DNA from: Zelonia costaricensis
Taxonomy: Eukaryota; Euglenozoa; Kinetoplastea; Trypanosomatida; Trypanosomatidae
Length of the DNA stretch: 64,000 nucleotides
Assembly (NCBI GenBank): GCA_030849075.1
Contig: JASAOO010003530.1
Span: 32,202-96,201 of the forward strand
Direction of reading: 5' to 3'
In this document: one piece after another, positions 33,601-42,413 of the stretch
How positions within the stretch are numbered: the first letter of the stretch is position 1
How the letters are laid out: each line of letters begins with the position of its first letter
The notes under the pieces: generated by a model
Told to the model about the DNA's origin: nothing
The model's database searches: none
The model's input: only the letters and a program-made list of their open reading frames with translations
Program-made: the position numbers and the translations under genes

Positions 33601-34539
33601 AAACGTTCAGCAACGCACAAAAACAAAGGCGGCAACAACGCCGCTGTTATCTACAAGGGCGATCAGCCCCCGACGTGGCACTCAAGGTGAAGAGGAAGGA
33701 GGGGTCGGAGGTGAGAGGGGGAAGAAAGAAAAGCGGAGAAGAAGCCGGTGCGGGGCGGGGCGCCGGGGGGGGGAGGTGAAGGGGCGAAGGGTGCAGGTCA
33801 ACGCGAAGAAGCGGCGCCTCACGTGGTCCGCGTACGATGGTGGGAGGGGAGATGGTGGAAGTCCAGCGGCGGAAGCGGTGATGAGAGAAGGGGAGGCCAC
33901 GTGCACACCCGTGGAGCACCACCGTACACTAGGGAGAGAGGGGAGGGGGGCGCTGTAGAGTACAGTCGCGAACTTCTGGCACAGAACAGGGAAGGGGGAA
34001 GATGGGGAAGAGAGTCAAGCAAACAGGAAACGCAATGCGGCCACGAAAAGCGAAGTGTCATTCATATTGGGTGTGCGTATGTGTGTGAGTGTGTGTGTGG
34101 GGGGGGGGGTCATCTGCGTTTGGAGGTGTCCGCGTGCCATCAACGCTGTGGAACGCAAACGAAGAGAAGAAGGAGGAAGAAGAGCGGAGCTTTAACACGC
34201 CGCCAGTCTGGAAAGGAAGGATGAGATGCAAGAGGAGGCGACAAGCTCGAGTCTCTCCGCCTCTTCCAAGTTCTCCCCCCCCCCTCCCTTCCAGCTTCCC
34301 TGCACAGTCGCGCACACCGGCAAAGAGGCGCACGCGTAGAGAGAGAGAGAGAGCGACAAACACACACACACACACACACACGCAGACACGACCACAAGGA
34401 GCGAGACGCGGAGTGGGGCGTTCAAGACTCGGGGGCGAGAGTCGAAGCCGCGTTGGAGGGAGGACAAAGACAAACAAAGAGTTGAGGACGCACAAGGCCA
34501 GTGTCCTCTTCGGCACTTTGCCTCTCTCACTCTCTCTTT
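28035..34539. other. 6.5-kb region without a recognisable gene
   Basis: This is the longest gene-free stretch of the window. It has TG/CA tracts near 28617-28638, 30245-30270, 30571-30595, 33129-33157 and 34363-34382, several long G runs (29272-29288, about 31252-31263, 32224-32262), and purine-rich plus-strand sequence throughout. The longest open frames (for example 28901-29836 and 31491-32369 on the minus strand) begin at non-ATG codons and encode Pro/Ser/Arg/Cys low-complexity sequence that runs through microsatellites. No tRNA or snRNA was recognised. The right part presumably contains the 3' UTR of the nine-repeat protein gene at 34540. Very short genes or noncoding RNAs cannot be excluded. 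Confidence 0.5.
29272..29288 (+). repeat. 17-nt G homopolymer after a TG tract
   Basis: An uninterrupted run of 17 G on the plus strand, directly after a TG tract. It is poly-C on the presumed transcribed strand. It is the longest G run seen and may be of uncertain length in the assembly. Confidence 0.9.
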
Positions 34540-34902
34540 CTAGTTCGCCGCATCGTCGGCCTTCTTGTCGAAGTCCTGCAGCTTCTCCTGCGCCTGCTTC
34601 TCGAGGTCGTCGATCTTGACCTCGGCGTCCTTCTGCATCTCCTGGCGCTTGGCGTCGGCGTCATGCTGGAACTCCTGCTCCTTGGCCTCCGCGTCCTTCT
34701 TAAAGTCGCTCTGCTCCTTCTGAAGGTTTTTCTCGAGCTCGGCGCGCTTCGCCTCGCCCTCCTTCTGTAGCTTCTGGTGCTCGGTGTCCGCGTGGCTCTT
34801 GATGCTCTCCTTCGCCGCGTTGGCCTCCTGCTGGATCTGCTCCTGGCCGTTCTGCGCGTCCTCCTTCGCGGCCGCCTCCGTCTTGGTGCAGAAGGAGCCC
34901 AT
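34540..34902 (-). CDS. Acylated (SH4-type) protein of nine tandem 11-residue repeats, HASP-like N-terminus
   Basis: The protein has 120 residues. The N-terminus MGSFCTK has Gly2 and Thr6 for N-myristoylation and Cys5 for palmitoylation. It closely resembles the MGSSCTK acylation motif of Leishmania HASP surface proteins (family knowledge). Residues 22-120 are exactly nine consecutive 11-mers, for example DFKKDAEAKEQ (66-76), EFQHDADAKRQ (77-87) and EMQKDAEVKID (88-98). Position 2 is hydrophobic (I, L, F or M), position 6 is often Ala, and the rest are mostly Lys, Glu, Asp or Gln. This is the 11/3 amphipathic helix pattern of LEA group 3 proteins, synucleins and apolipoproteins. There is no transmembrane helix or secretion signal. 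It is probably dually acylated and lies on the inner or outer face of the plasma or flagellar membrane. The gene at 37701 has the same architecture but a different repeat consensus. Confidence 0.88.
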   Translation of the reverse strand: MGSFCTKTEAAAKEDAQNGQEQIQQEANAAKESIKSHADTEHQKLQKEGEAKRAELEKNLQKEQSDFKKDAEAKEQEFQHDADAKRQEMQKDAEVKIDDLEKQAQEKLQDFDKKADDAAN

Positions 34903-35995
34903 TATGATTGATGGAAGATGATGAGGAAGGGTGGGGGAGAAAGTGAGCGAGTGGGAGGCGTGAGTCGGGAGTATAACTGAACGATGGAATCACACGTACA
35001 CACAAACGCACACACGAACGCAAACGCGATGCGAAAAATCGGAAGAACGGGGGGGCGCGAAAAAACAAAGGGGGAAAAGAGTGAGGAAGCGGAAGGGGGG
35101 GAGAGGATGGTGGTGGTGGTTGGGGTAAAAAGGCGAAGCAGCGTGCAGAGCTAGGGAGCGTGTGCCAGGTGATGAGGAGGTGACCCACGCGCACGCAGTG
35201 GGGAGGGGGAGAGAGGGGGGGAACAGAGGACGAGGTGAGGCCAAAGTGTAGAGAGTGAAGGACATGGGCGGGCTGAGAAGTGAGGTGGAGAGGCGGACAG
35301 CCTCCACCGCGAGGCATTCCTGAGGAAGGGGGGGGGGCCTTCAAGCACAAGCAGCCTTCATCACGAAAACGTCGGTAATTCGAAAGGCGCCGAGGTCGCG
35401 CCTCACACACGGTGCCGCGTGTCTCTGTTTGGGTGCGACAGCCGCACAACTTGGTGTCGACATCAGTGTGAAGAGCGGAACGGTGCGATTGCGCTGTGTG
35501 CTGCCTGCGTCGAGTCCTTTTACAGTGTGTGCGCGCGGGGTGTTGGCTTTTTGGGGGGGTTCTGTTTGGGGATCTCCTTTTTCGATTCAGGGGCGCCGAA
35601 GCGCAAGATAAGAGGTGTACAGCGGCGAGCCGGAGTTGCGCCTGGGCAAAACGACAAGAGCCGTCCCGCACTTCCTCAATGTGAGCGCCTCTTTGCTTCC
35701 CCTTTTTTTTTTTTGGTTCTGCTCTTGTCGGACGTCAGTCATACGCACACACACAGACACAGACGCGCAAGCGACCACGCAGTAAAGTGGACACTTCTGG
35801 TTGCGTGTGTGTGTGCGCAGATGTGCCGGTGTGGCGTGCTGTTGCCTCCGGCAACGTCCGCACCGGTATGTGCTGCGTGCGACATAGAACGTGAATCAAG
35901 ACGGGAAAACAGACATCTAGCTCAGCAAAGACGGGAAGGGAGCCGGGCATCACATTAGCGCACGTACACACACAGACACACACAAGCGCGTACGC

Positions 35996-36000
<5 letters not shown>

Positions 36001-36031
<31 letters not shown>
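36001..36031. repeat. (CA)n microsatellite
   Basis: A 31-nt uninterrupted CA tract in the spacer between the two nine-repeat acylated-protein genes. Confidence 0.95.
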
Positions 36032-36034
<3 letters not shown>

Positions 36035-36226
36035 AGAGCCTCTGACGGCATCCATGGCCCCCCTCGCTTGTTGCCGCTCTTAGTGTCCCCCGTGGCTCTC
36101 ACCTCCTCCTGCTGCAAAAGCTGTGTATAGGAAAGAGGGGCCTTGCTGCAAGAGAGGTCAGGAGCCGCACGCGTACAAGTCTGCGTGTGCGGTGAGGAGG
36201 GGCGAATAACGGGGAGGAGGGCATGC

Positions 36227-36261
<35 letters not shown>

Positions 36262-36937
36262 CGTGAGCGTGTACGTGTTTACACCTGTGTGTTTTATATG
36301 TGTCAGTGAGTGAGTGTGTGTGTCTGTGTGTGTGTGTGTGTTGGTTCATGCGACAAGCTCACACCACTCACGGAAAAGAGTAGAGAAGACGGGGAGGAAG
36401 AAGGGCGCGAGCGCAGGAGGAAGAAGAGGGGGAGAGGAGAGCGCGAGAGTTGGGGCGATGGTGCGGGCGCACAATCTCACGGAGAGCGTATGAGGACATG
36501 CTTGCGCTCGCACGGTGCATCCACCACACCGTGAACGTGGAAGTTCAAGACACCCACACCCATACACACACACGGACAAATCTCTGGAAAGCAGCTCTCG
36601 CACCAAGTTCAGACATACAAGTGGGATGACTGGTGCCCCCTCCAAATCCGCTCCGCGCATGACGCGACTGGCAAAGAGTAGCAAGCAAGAAGACACAGAA
36701 AAAAAAAGGGGGAGAGGGGGAACACACTACGGAGGCGCGAGGGGGGCGGGGGGCGGGGGCGGGTCGCTCTGCGAAAGCCCACGCGAGGTCTATACGGCAC
36801 GCACGCCAGAGAGAGAAGAGGGCGGTGAAAGGAAAAGCGGGGCGAGGGGGGAGGGGGGGTGGAGACCGATGGACTCGAGAGGGAGGGTGGGAGCGTGGCG
36901 TACAGCATGCACCACACGGCACGCATAATAACATCAC

Positions 36938-36971
<34 letters not shown>

Positions 36972-37241
36972 AACGGGGACGGCTATACGCAAACGAAAAG
37001 AGAAGGAGGAGGGTAACATCGATGAGATACATGCAAGCTCGCTGTCAAACAGAGAGCGCACGTGGTTTGGGTACACGCAAGAGGGACAACTCGGAAGAAA
37101 AAGAAAACAAAGGGAAACAACTGTAGCACAGTCGCCCTCTAACTCGTCGGCACGAAAGGGTGCAGCGGGCATGGCAAGGTCACAGAGTCGTTCCCGCAGA
37201 CGCAAATGAGGAGAGGGGTTCAGCGCTTGACCAATTGTGCG

Positions 37242-37244
<3 letters not shown>

Positions 37245-37272
<28 letters not shown>
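37245..37272. repeat. (TG)n microsatellite
   Basis: A 28-nt TG tract about 430 nt downstream of the stop codon of the acylated-protein gene at 37701, probably in its 3' UTR. Confidence 0.95.
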
Positions 37273-37700
37273 TCCCATAAACGCTGACTGTTGCCGTATC
37301 TACAAAGGCGTCACCCCACTGCAGCACCGAGCAGAGAGAGGGCGGCAGTGAGCCGTCCGCGGCAACCGAAGCCCGCAACGCGCATGGCGAGGCGGCAGAG
37401 AGAAAGCGGAAAGCGGAAAGCGCTCCATCCATTCACCCTTCACCCTTCCCCCTTCACCCAACTCCACCTTTCGGGGTCTCGAAGGGCCCATCGCCACCAC
37501 GCGCCGTATGCGCTTCGCATTTCCTGCCGCCGCACACGCACAAGACCCATGCCTCAACAAGAGCGAAGGGGGGGGGAAGCGCCGCAGTGCACCACCTTCC
37601 CCCGTACCACCGGTGCGGCGCTCGATCCCTCGGCACACAAACGCGAGAACGGAAAGAGATGCTGCGAATGCAAGGCCACGGCCACGCAGCTTCGTGTAGC

Positions 37701-38027
37701 TTACTCCGCCTTGATCTTGTCTTCCGCTTCCTGTACGGCGTCCTTCACCTTCTCCCCCGCGCTGGCCCCGGCGTTGTGTACGCCGTCCTTCACCTCGGCG
37801 GCCTTGTTCTGGATGTTGTCCCCAGCCTCCGCCGCCGCGTTGTGTGCGTCGTCGTTCACCTCTGCCGCCTTCTTCTCCGCGCCAGACTGCGCGTTGCTCG
37901 CGTCCTTCTGCGCGGCGCCCTCCACCTGCTTGGCGTCGTTCTGCACGTTCTTCTCCGCCTGCTTCGTGTCCTGCTGAGCAGAGCTCTCAGCGTTCTTCGT
38001 GCTGCCGGAGCCGCAGATGTTGCCCAT
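37701..38027 (-). CDS. Acylated (SH4-type) LEA/SHERP-like protein of nine tandem 11-residue repeats
   Basis: The protein has 108 residues from the ATG at 38027. The same frame is open for over 150 codons upstream, but that part is UTR-like and is cut off by a good splice acceptor. MGNICGS gives Gly2 and Gly6 (accepted at that site) for myristoylation and Cys5 for palmitoylation. Residues 9-107 are exactly nine tandem 11-mers, for example DTKQAEKNVQN (20-30), DAKQVEGAAQK (31-41) and KAAEVNDDAHN (53-63). KAAEVKDGVHN (75-85) is a close copy of the 53-63 unit two repeats away, so a 22-residue unit was also duplicated. Consensus positions 5 and 9 are Ala, Val or Ile, and Gln, His, Asn, Lys and Asp fill the others. 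The sequence resembles LEA proteins and the small Leishmania protein SHERP in character. It is predicted to be a membrane-anchored, conditionally folded amphipathic helix. Confidence 0.88.
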   Translation of the reverse strand: MGNICGSGSTKNAESSAQQDTKQAEKNVQNDAKQVEGAAQKDASNAQSGAEKKAAEVNDDAHNAAAEAGDNIQNKAAEVKDGVHNAGASAGEKVKDAVQEAEDKIKAE

Positions 38028-39975
38028 CTTGGTGCGGTGCGCTGAAGGCGGGATAGAGAGGGGTAGAGAGATGGAGGCGGGAAGGCGGGGAAAGTGGATT
38101 AGCTTGGCCTGAGGGACGAGAAGCGTCAAGGCGGTCAGATATGTTTGCGCGCTGGGGTGCAGGGCAATATGGGTGTGCACGTGTACAAGGCTGAGCAAGC
38201 GATGTGGGCGTGGTGCGCTGACGTGGGTATGGGGCGAGAGAGAGACGGAAGGCAGTCTACCATGCAGAGCGTTGGGTTTACGAGTTGGTGTAACAGCACA
38301 CAGTCGTGTGTACACGTGCGTGTACGCGCGGTGGGGCGGGAGCGACCCAGTAGGGTGGGCAGAGGAGGAGGCGAGAGGGCAGACAAGAAGACGGCAATGA
38401 CGTTGACTGCGGTGCGTAGCAGTGGTGCAGAGGGGAGGGGTCAGGCACCAAGGCGAGGCAGCCGTCACGCGGGCATGGGATGCCTGCACGTACCACCGAG
38501 ACGAACGTCAGGAGGGGAGCTGCACGAGTCCCTGCGTGGCCTCGTCCCCATCGGGTCTTCGCACGAAGCCTTGGGGGGTCCGGGAAGTGAGAAGAGCACA
38601 CGTGCCAACACCACCGTGAAACAAAGGGTGTTCTGTTTTTTTTGTGCTTTTGTTCTCGAGTTCACGGCTCCATCGCAGCGCGCGGGGAAGGGGGGGTCCG
38701 CGCGCCGGACACGCACGCGCGGGGAAGGGGTACGGAGAGGGGCAGCACGGGAGAGGCAACCTACATCTAACCAGAGGACGTGAGGACGCTGCACAAAAGC
38801 AGAAAAAAAAGGTACTCACACGCACACCACCACGTGCAATCACAAAGCGCGTGATATCTGTGTGTGTGTGTGTGTTTGCAAGCTGTAGAAGTCGGAACGC
38901 CAAGTCCGGAATAGGTTCCACGGAAAGGGCGGGGGGCGGAGGCGAGGGGGAGGAGGGGGGCAGCCACAAAGGGGGTGGAGAAACGGCGTTGGGGGTGGGG
39001 AGGGTAGGGAGGGAGGGGGGTGAAGGCGTGCATGTGTTTGTTCTTGACGAAGAGGCCGCCTCAACCGTAAAAGGAAAACAAAAACAGAGTAGAGAGGTAA
39101 GGACGGAGAAAAGACAGCGGAGTCGACGTGCGCGCTTGTGCCTCGACAACGAGCCCAGGCCTCTCGCACGCCTGTGCGCTTCCCTGCCCCCTTCACTTCT
39201 TATCCTCCGCTTCTCTGCAGTCATTAACACACATCACGCAACCCGAAAGGGGGTAGGCGGGCAGGCAGTGTACACGTGAGTAACCCCCCCCTCCCCTCTC
39301 ACCTCAGATCTACTGCTGCTGTTGGTGCTTCGTCGCGCCGGCGATCTGCGCTGTCACGCACGCGTCCTGGAGCACCAAGCGCGAGCCACGCGTGGGCAAG
39401 CAGCTACACGGAACGCGAGCCGAGGGGAACCACAAGAAAATAGCTGCGAAGCTGGTGGAGGGTGAGGGGGAGAGGGGGAGGGCGCCGTGCCGTATACATG
39501 CAGGCAGCGGCATCGTGGTGGGTGGACACTCTCGAGCAGGTGCGCAGGCGTCGCTCACGCCATTTTTTTTCCTCTCGGCGGCGGCAGGCCCGCGCTGAGA
39601 GACACACACGCGCACACAAAACAAAAAAGGAGAAGAGGAGCAGGCGGAAAAGGGGGAGAGGCCGGCATTCGCCTTGTGTACATCGAGTTAAGTGGCCAAC
39701 ACCACGTCATGGAGGGGCAACTGGAACGGGAGGGCCTCGAGCTCAGAGAAGCGGCAGGGCCGCGCGACGCATCCCCCTCCGTCCGTCCGTGTGCCGCTCC
39801 TTCACTCCCCCCCCAGACCGCCGTATAGACGTCAGGGGTGTGGCGGCGATGGCAGCGCGCGTGCCAGAGTCCGCCCACATCGACCACCGGTTGCTGGCAT
39901 GGCGTCTTCGTGCTACCCACGTCTCCATCACCAGCAGCGCCGGCAGGAGCAGCCGCACCAGCTGCTCTGCCGCCC
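38028..39975. other. Intergenic spacer, no gene seen
   Basis: Beyond the polypyrimidine tract at 38045-38095 the spacer contains a TG tract at about 38859-38876, G runs near 38950-39020 and a T run at about 39562-39570. Nothing looks coding. Confidence 0.55.
38042..38095 (-). promoter_or_regulatory. Candidate spliced-leader acceptor with 50-nt polypyrimidine tract
   Basis: Minus-strand sequence from 38095 to 38045 is almost pure pyrimidine (CTTTCCCCGCCTTCCCGCCT and on, through CATCTCTCTACCCCTCTCTA). It ends in CGCCTTCAG, with AG at 38043-38042. The first downstream ATG is at 38027, giving a 14-nt 5' UTR. This is the clearest trans-splice acceptor in the window. It rules out the longer upstream frame as the start of the acylated protein. 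Confidence 0.6.
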
Positions 39976-41643
39976 TCATACCGGCGCGAAGGTAGTGGCG
40001 CTCGCTTGAAAGCGGTTGCGAGCCGACTCGGGCGTCGCGGGCGAGCGCGGGCCGCTGCCGGGCGGCGCGTACCAGGTGCCGGACAAGTGCATCGAGGCGT
40101 CGCTGCCGTGAGTTCTGTGCGGCCGCTGCGACGCAGCCGCCTCCCCTGAAGCTCGATGCGGCCCCGGGGGCCGGCGGTGGAACAAGTCTGCGCCGCCCGT
40201 CGGTGGCATCGGGGGACGTCCAGGGGCGCGGCGCTGAGCCGAGCTCGCTCCATCGCCGATCTCCCACGCCGACGACGAGGCGGTGCCGTCCGCGTTGAGG
40301 GCGTGCGCGGCAACCGGCCACCCGTCCGCCCCCGCATCGGGGTGCGCGGAGAGGAGCGGCGGCTTCCTGTGCATCAGCGCACCGCGCCAGATCTGCGTCA
40401 CACCGCCCTCCTCCTCCGGCGCGACGAGACGCACCCCGCTCGTCGCCGGACTCGCACTCGAGCCGACTGGGTCGTGCCCCCGGGACGGCGGCCCGGCGAG
40501 TTGCTGTTGGTGCTGGGGCTGCGGTGCGGTGTGCGCGCGTGGGCCACCGCGGGCCCGCGTTGAGGTGCCGCCACCGCCGTCGCGGCGCAGCTGCAGGTCT
40601 GCGGCGTAGTGCAGCAGGGGGATGTCCGTGGCAGAGACGGGCTGCCAGTCCGGCCGTGCGGTAGCGCGGGGTGGCTGCAGGGACGGGCAGCACGAGTCCT
40701 CCAGCGTGCCGGTGGGACTCGCCGCGGTGGGGCTGCCGTGACTCCCTCGCAGGCCCTTGGGCGGTGAGGTCGGGTCCTCGAGCGCGAGGGGCACGCCGCC
40801 GTAGGAGGTGGTGCGCACGAGCGGCAGGAGGGAGGCTGGGGCGGTGCGCGAGGCCTCGGCGACGGAGAGCGGCGGGAAGGGGTGGCCGCGCAGGAGCGGC
40901 GGCGACGCGGCGAGCTCAGCCGCCACGTAGTACGGCACCCCCGCGGCCGCGGCCGCAGCAGCCGTGCGAGATCGGCGCCGCTTCAGCGAGCTACCACGAC
41001 TGCCGCCACTGCCGCGGCTCCGCGAGCGACTCGCGGCCCCCTCCAGCACGCGCGCTCCAGCGAACGGCTCCGCCGGCTTGAAGCGGGAGAGCTGCGCGAG
41101 GCGCTTGCGGTGGACCCTGTTGTACCACGTGTCGAGCTCCTTGGCCGTGCGCACGTGCGGGGCGACGGTGATCAGGTGGCCGAGGAAGCGCTGGTTCTCG
41201 GCGACAATGTGCTTCTGCTCCGTCGTGCGGTCGCGCGCGCGGTGCGACGTCTGCTCCTGGATGTTGTCGAAGCGTGCTACCTCTGCGGCGGTGGGGATCA
41301 TGTTCATGTGCCGCGCCACACGTGCTTTGGGGTCGCCCGCCAGCGTGAGCCCTTCCAGCACACGCAGGTTCTGTGCGTAAATCTGGGCTTCGTCATGCTT
41401 CAGCTGCAGCGCGTAGTGCTCGGTGTTGAGTCGACGGTTGTACTCGACCGCGGGGTCGGACGGGTTGGCAAAGTCGACGTCGGGGGCATCTTGGATGGTG
41501 TGGCCGGGGTTCAGACGAATGGTGGCGAGTCGCTGCAGGTGCCACAGATGAATAAGGCCGGCCTCGTTCTCCGACGTGGCGTAGTAGTGCTGCCGCAGGT
41601 GCTGACGCGCCTCGGGCGACGTGTGCGGCACCGGACGTGGCAT
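39976..41643 (-). CDS. Hemingway/CFAP97-like domain protein, possible axonemal protein
   Basis: The protein has 555 residues from the ATG at 41643 (MPRPVPHTSPEARQHLRQHY). The open frame continues upstream only through a TG tract (a poly Thr-His stretch) and is UTR. The N-terminal 200 residues are ordered. IVAENQRFLGHLITVAPHVR, followed about 4 residues later by LDTWYNRVHRKRLAQLSRF, resembles the Hemingway/CFAP97 domain (E-N-x-x-L-x-x-R/L-L, then a basic helix). A weaker related block, NTEHYALQLKHDEAQIYAQN, lies before it. Members of that family are linked to cilia and flagella. From about residue 200 the protein is disordered, rich in Ser, Pro, Arg and Gly, with a nuclear-localisation-like cluster (SLKRRRSR). 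A flagellar role is plausible in a kinetoplastid, but the domain match is modest and made by eye. Confidence 0.6.
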   Translation of the reverse strand: MPRPVPHTSPEARQHLRQHYYATSENEAGLIHLWHLQRLATIRLNPGHTIQDAPDVDFANPSDPAVEYNRRLNTEHYALQLKHDEAQIYAQNLRVLEGLTLAGDPKARVARHMNMIPTAAEVARFDNIQEQTSHRARDRTTEQKHIVAENQRFLGHLITVAPHVRTAKELDTWYNRVHRKRLAQLSRFKPAEPFAGARVLEGAASRSRSRGSGGSRGSSLKRRRSRTAAAAAAAGVPYYVAAELAASPPLLRGHPFPPLSVAEASRTAPASLLPLVRTTSYGGVPLALEDPTSPPKGLRGSHGSPTAASPTGTLEDSCCPSLQPPRATARPDWQPVSATDIPLLHYAADLQLRRDGGGGTSTRARGGPRAHTAPQPQHQQQLAGPPSRGHDPVGSSASPATSGVRLVAPEEEGGVTQIWRGALMHRKPPLLSAHPDAGADGWPVAAHALNADGTASSSAWEIGDGASSAQRRAPGRPPMPPTGGADLFHRRPPGPHRASGEAAASQRPHRTHGSDASMHLSGTWYAPPGSGPRSPATPESARNRFQASATTFAPV

Positions 41644-41684
41644 CCTTTTTTGTTGTTCGGTGGTGGTGTTGATGCCTGTCTGTC

Positions 41685-41730
<46 letters not shown>

Positions 41731-42413
41731 TCCTGTGTGCGAGGAGGTCCGTAATCGCCGGTGCGGCTGTGTGCGGGTGGGGTGGATACGCGGGTGCAGC
41801 TGTGCGGGAGCTGAGGAAAGCAAGAAGAGATTCCACCGAGCCGCAGCGGGAGGCCTCACTGGTTGAGAGACGGCATGGACGTGAAGAAGTGGGAGAAGCC
41901 ACGAAAGGGGTTGCAGAGGATGTCCATGTGACTCTGGCCCAAGCACAAGTACGGCCATCGCCACCTACAGCATCGGCATTTAGCCTGGACACACCCTGCA
42001 GGGTGGGACGCTCCCGTTGCAGAGGGAGGGAGGAGGGCGGAGGGGAGAGGCGGGGGGGAGGGGGGGGGGGCGTCAAGGCAGAGGAGGAGCCATCCACATC
42101 GCCACGGGGCAGAAACGGTACAATTCGCGTGTGAGACGTATAGATACGTGCATGTGTAAGTGCGCGTATGTGTGCGTGTGTGCTTCCTGCACTCACCGGC
42201 CCTGCACTGTCGCCGGGTGGCAAGAGGAAGAGGGAAAGAAGCGCAGCGGCTTCACAAGCCGATCTTTAGCAGAGCAAGGGAGGAACACGCGAAGCGTGGC
42301 GGCGGTGCCGCAACTCCTGCGCTGCACACCACTCACATGCAGCTGGTCCTCAGCTCTGGGCTGCATTGCCTAGCCCCTACGCGTAACACGCGGTGCAGCG
42401 GCATGTGCCACCG
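41644..42413. other. Short intergenic spacer, no gene seen
   Basis: The spacer includes the TG tract at 41690-41728 and a G-rich stretch near 42048-42070. The rest has no coding signal. Confidence 0.6.
41690..41728. repeat. (TG)n microsatellite next to a start codon
   Basis: A 39-nt TG tract beginning 47 nt upstream of the ATG of the CFAP97-like gene. It is preceded by TCTG repeats at 41677-41689. It probably lies in the 5' UTR or at the splice region, and it accounts for the poly Thr-His translation of the upstream frame. Confidence 0.95.

Larger units (their letters stand above)
34903..37700. other. 2.8-kb intergenic spacer, no gene seen
   Basis: The region holds a long CA tract at 36001-36031, TG tracts at 36231-36257, 36315-36341 and 37245-37272, a GA tract at 36955-36971, a T run at 35703-35714 and G-rich stretches. 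No frame with coding character was found. Confidence 0.55.

Noticed and set aside
37701..38489. Longer, 262-residue version of the second acylated protein
   Set aside because: The extra N-terminal part is low-complexity, a strong splice acceptor lies only 14 nt before the internal ATG, and the internal start gives a perfect acylation signal.
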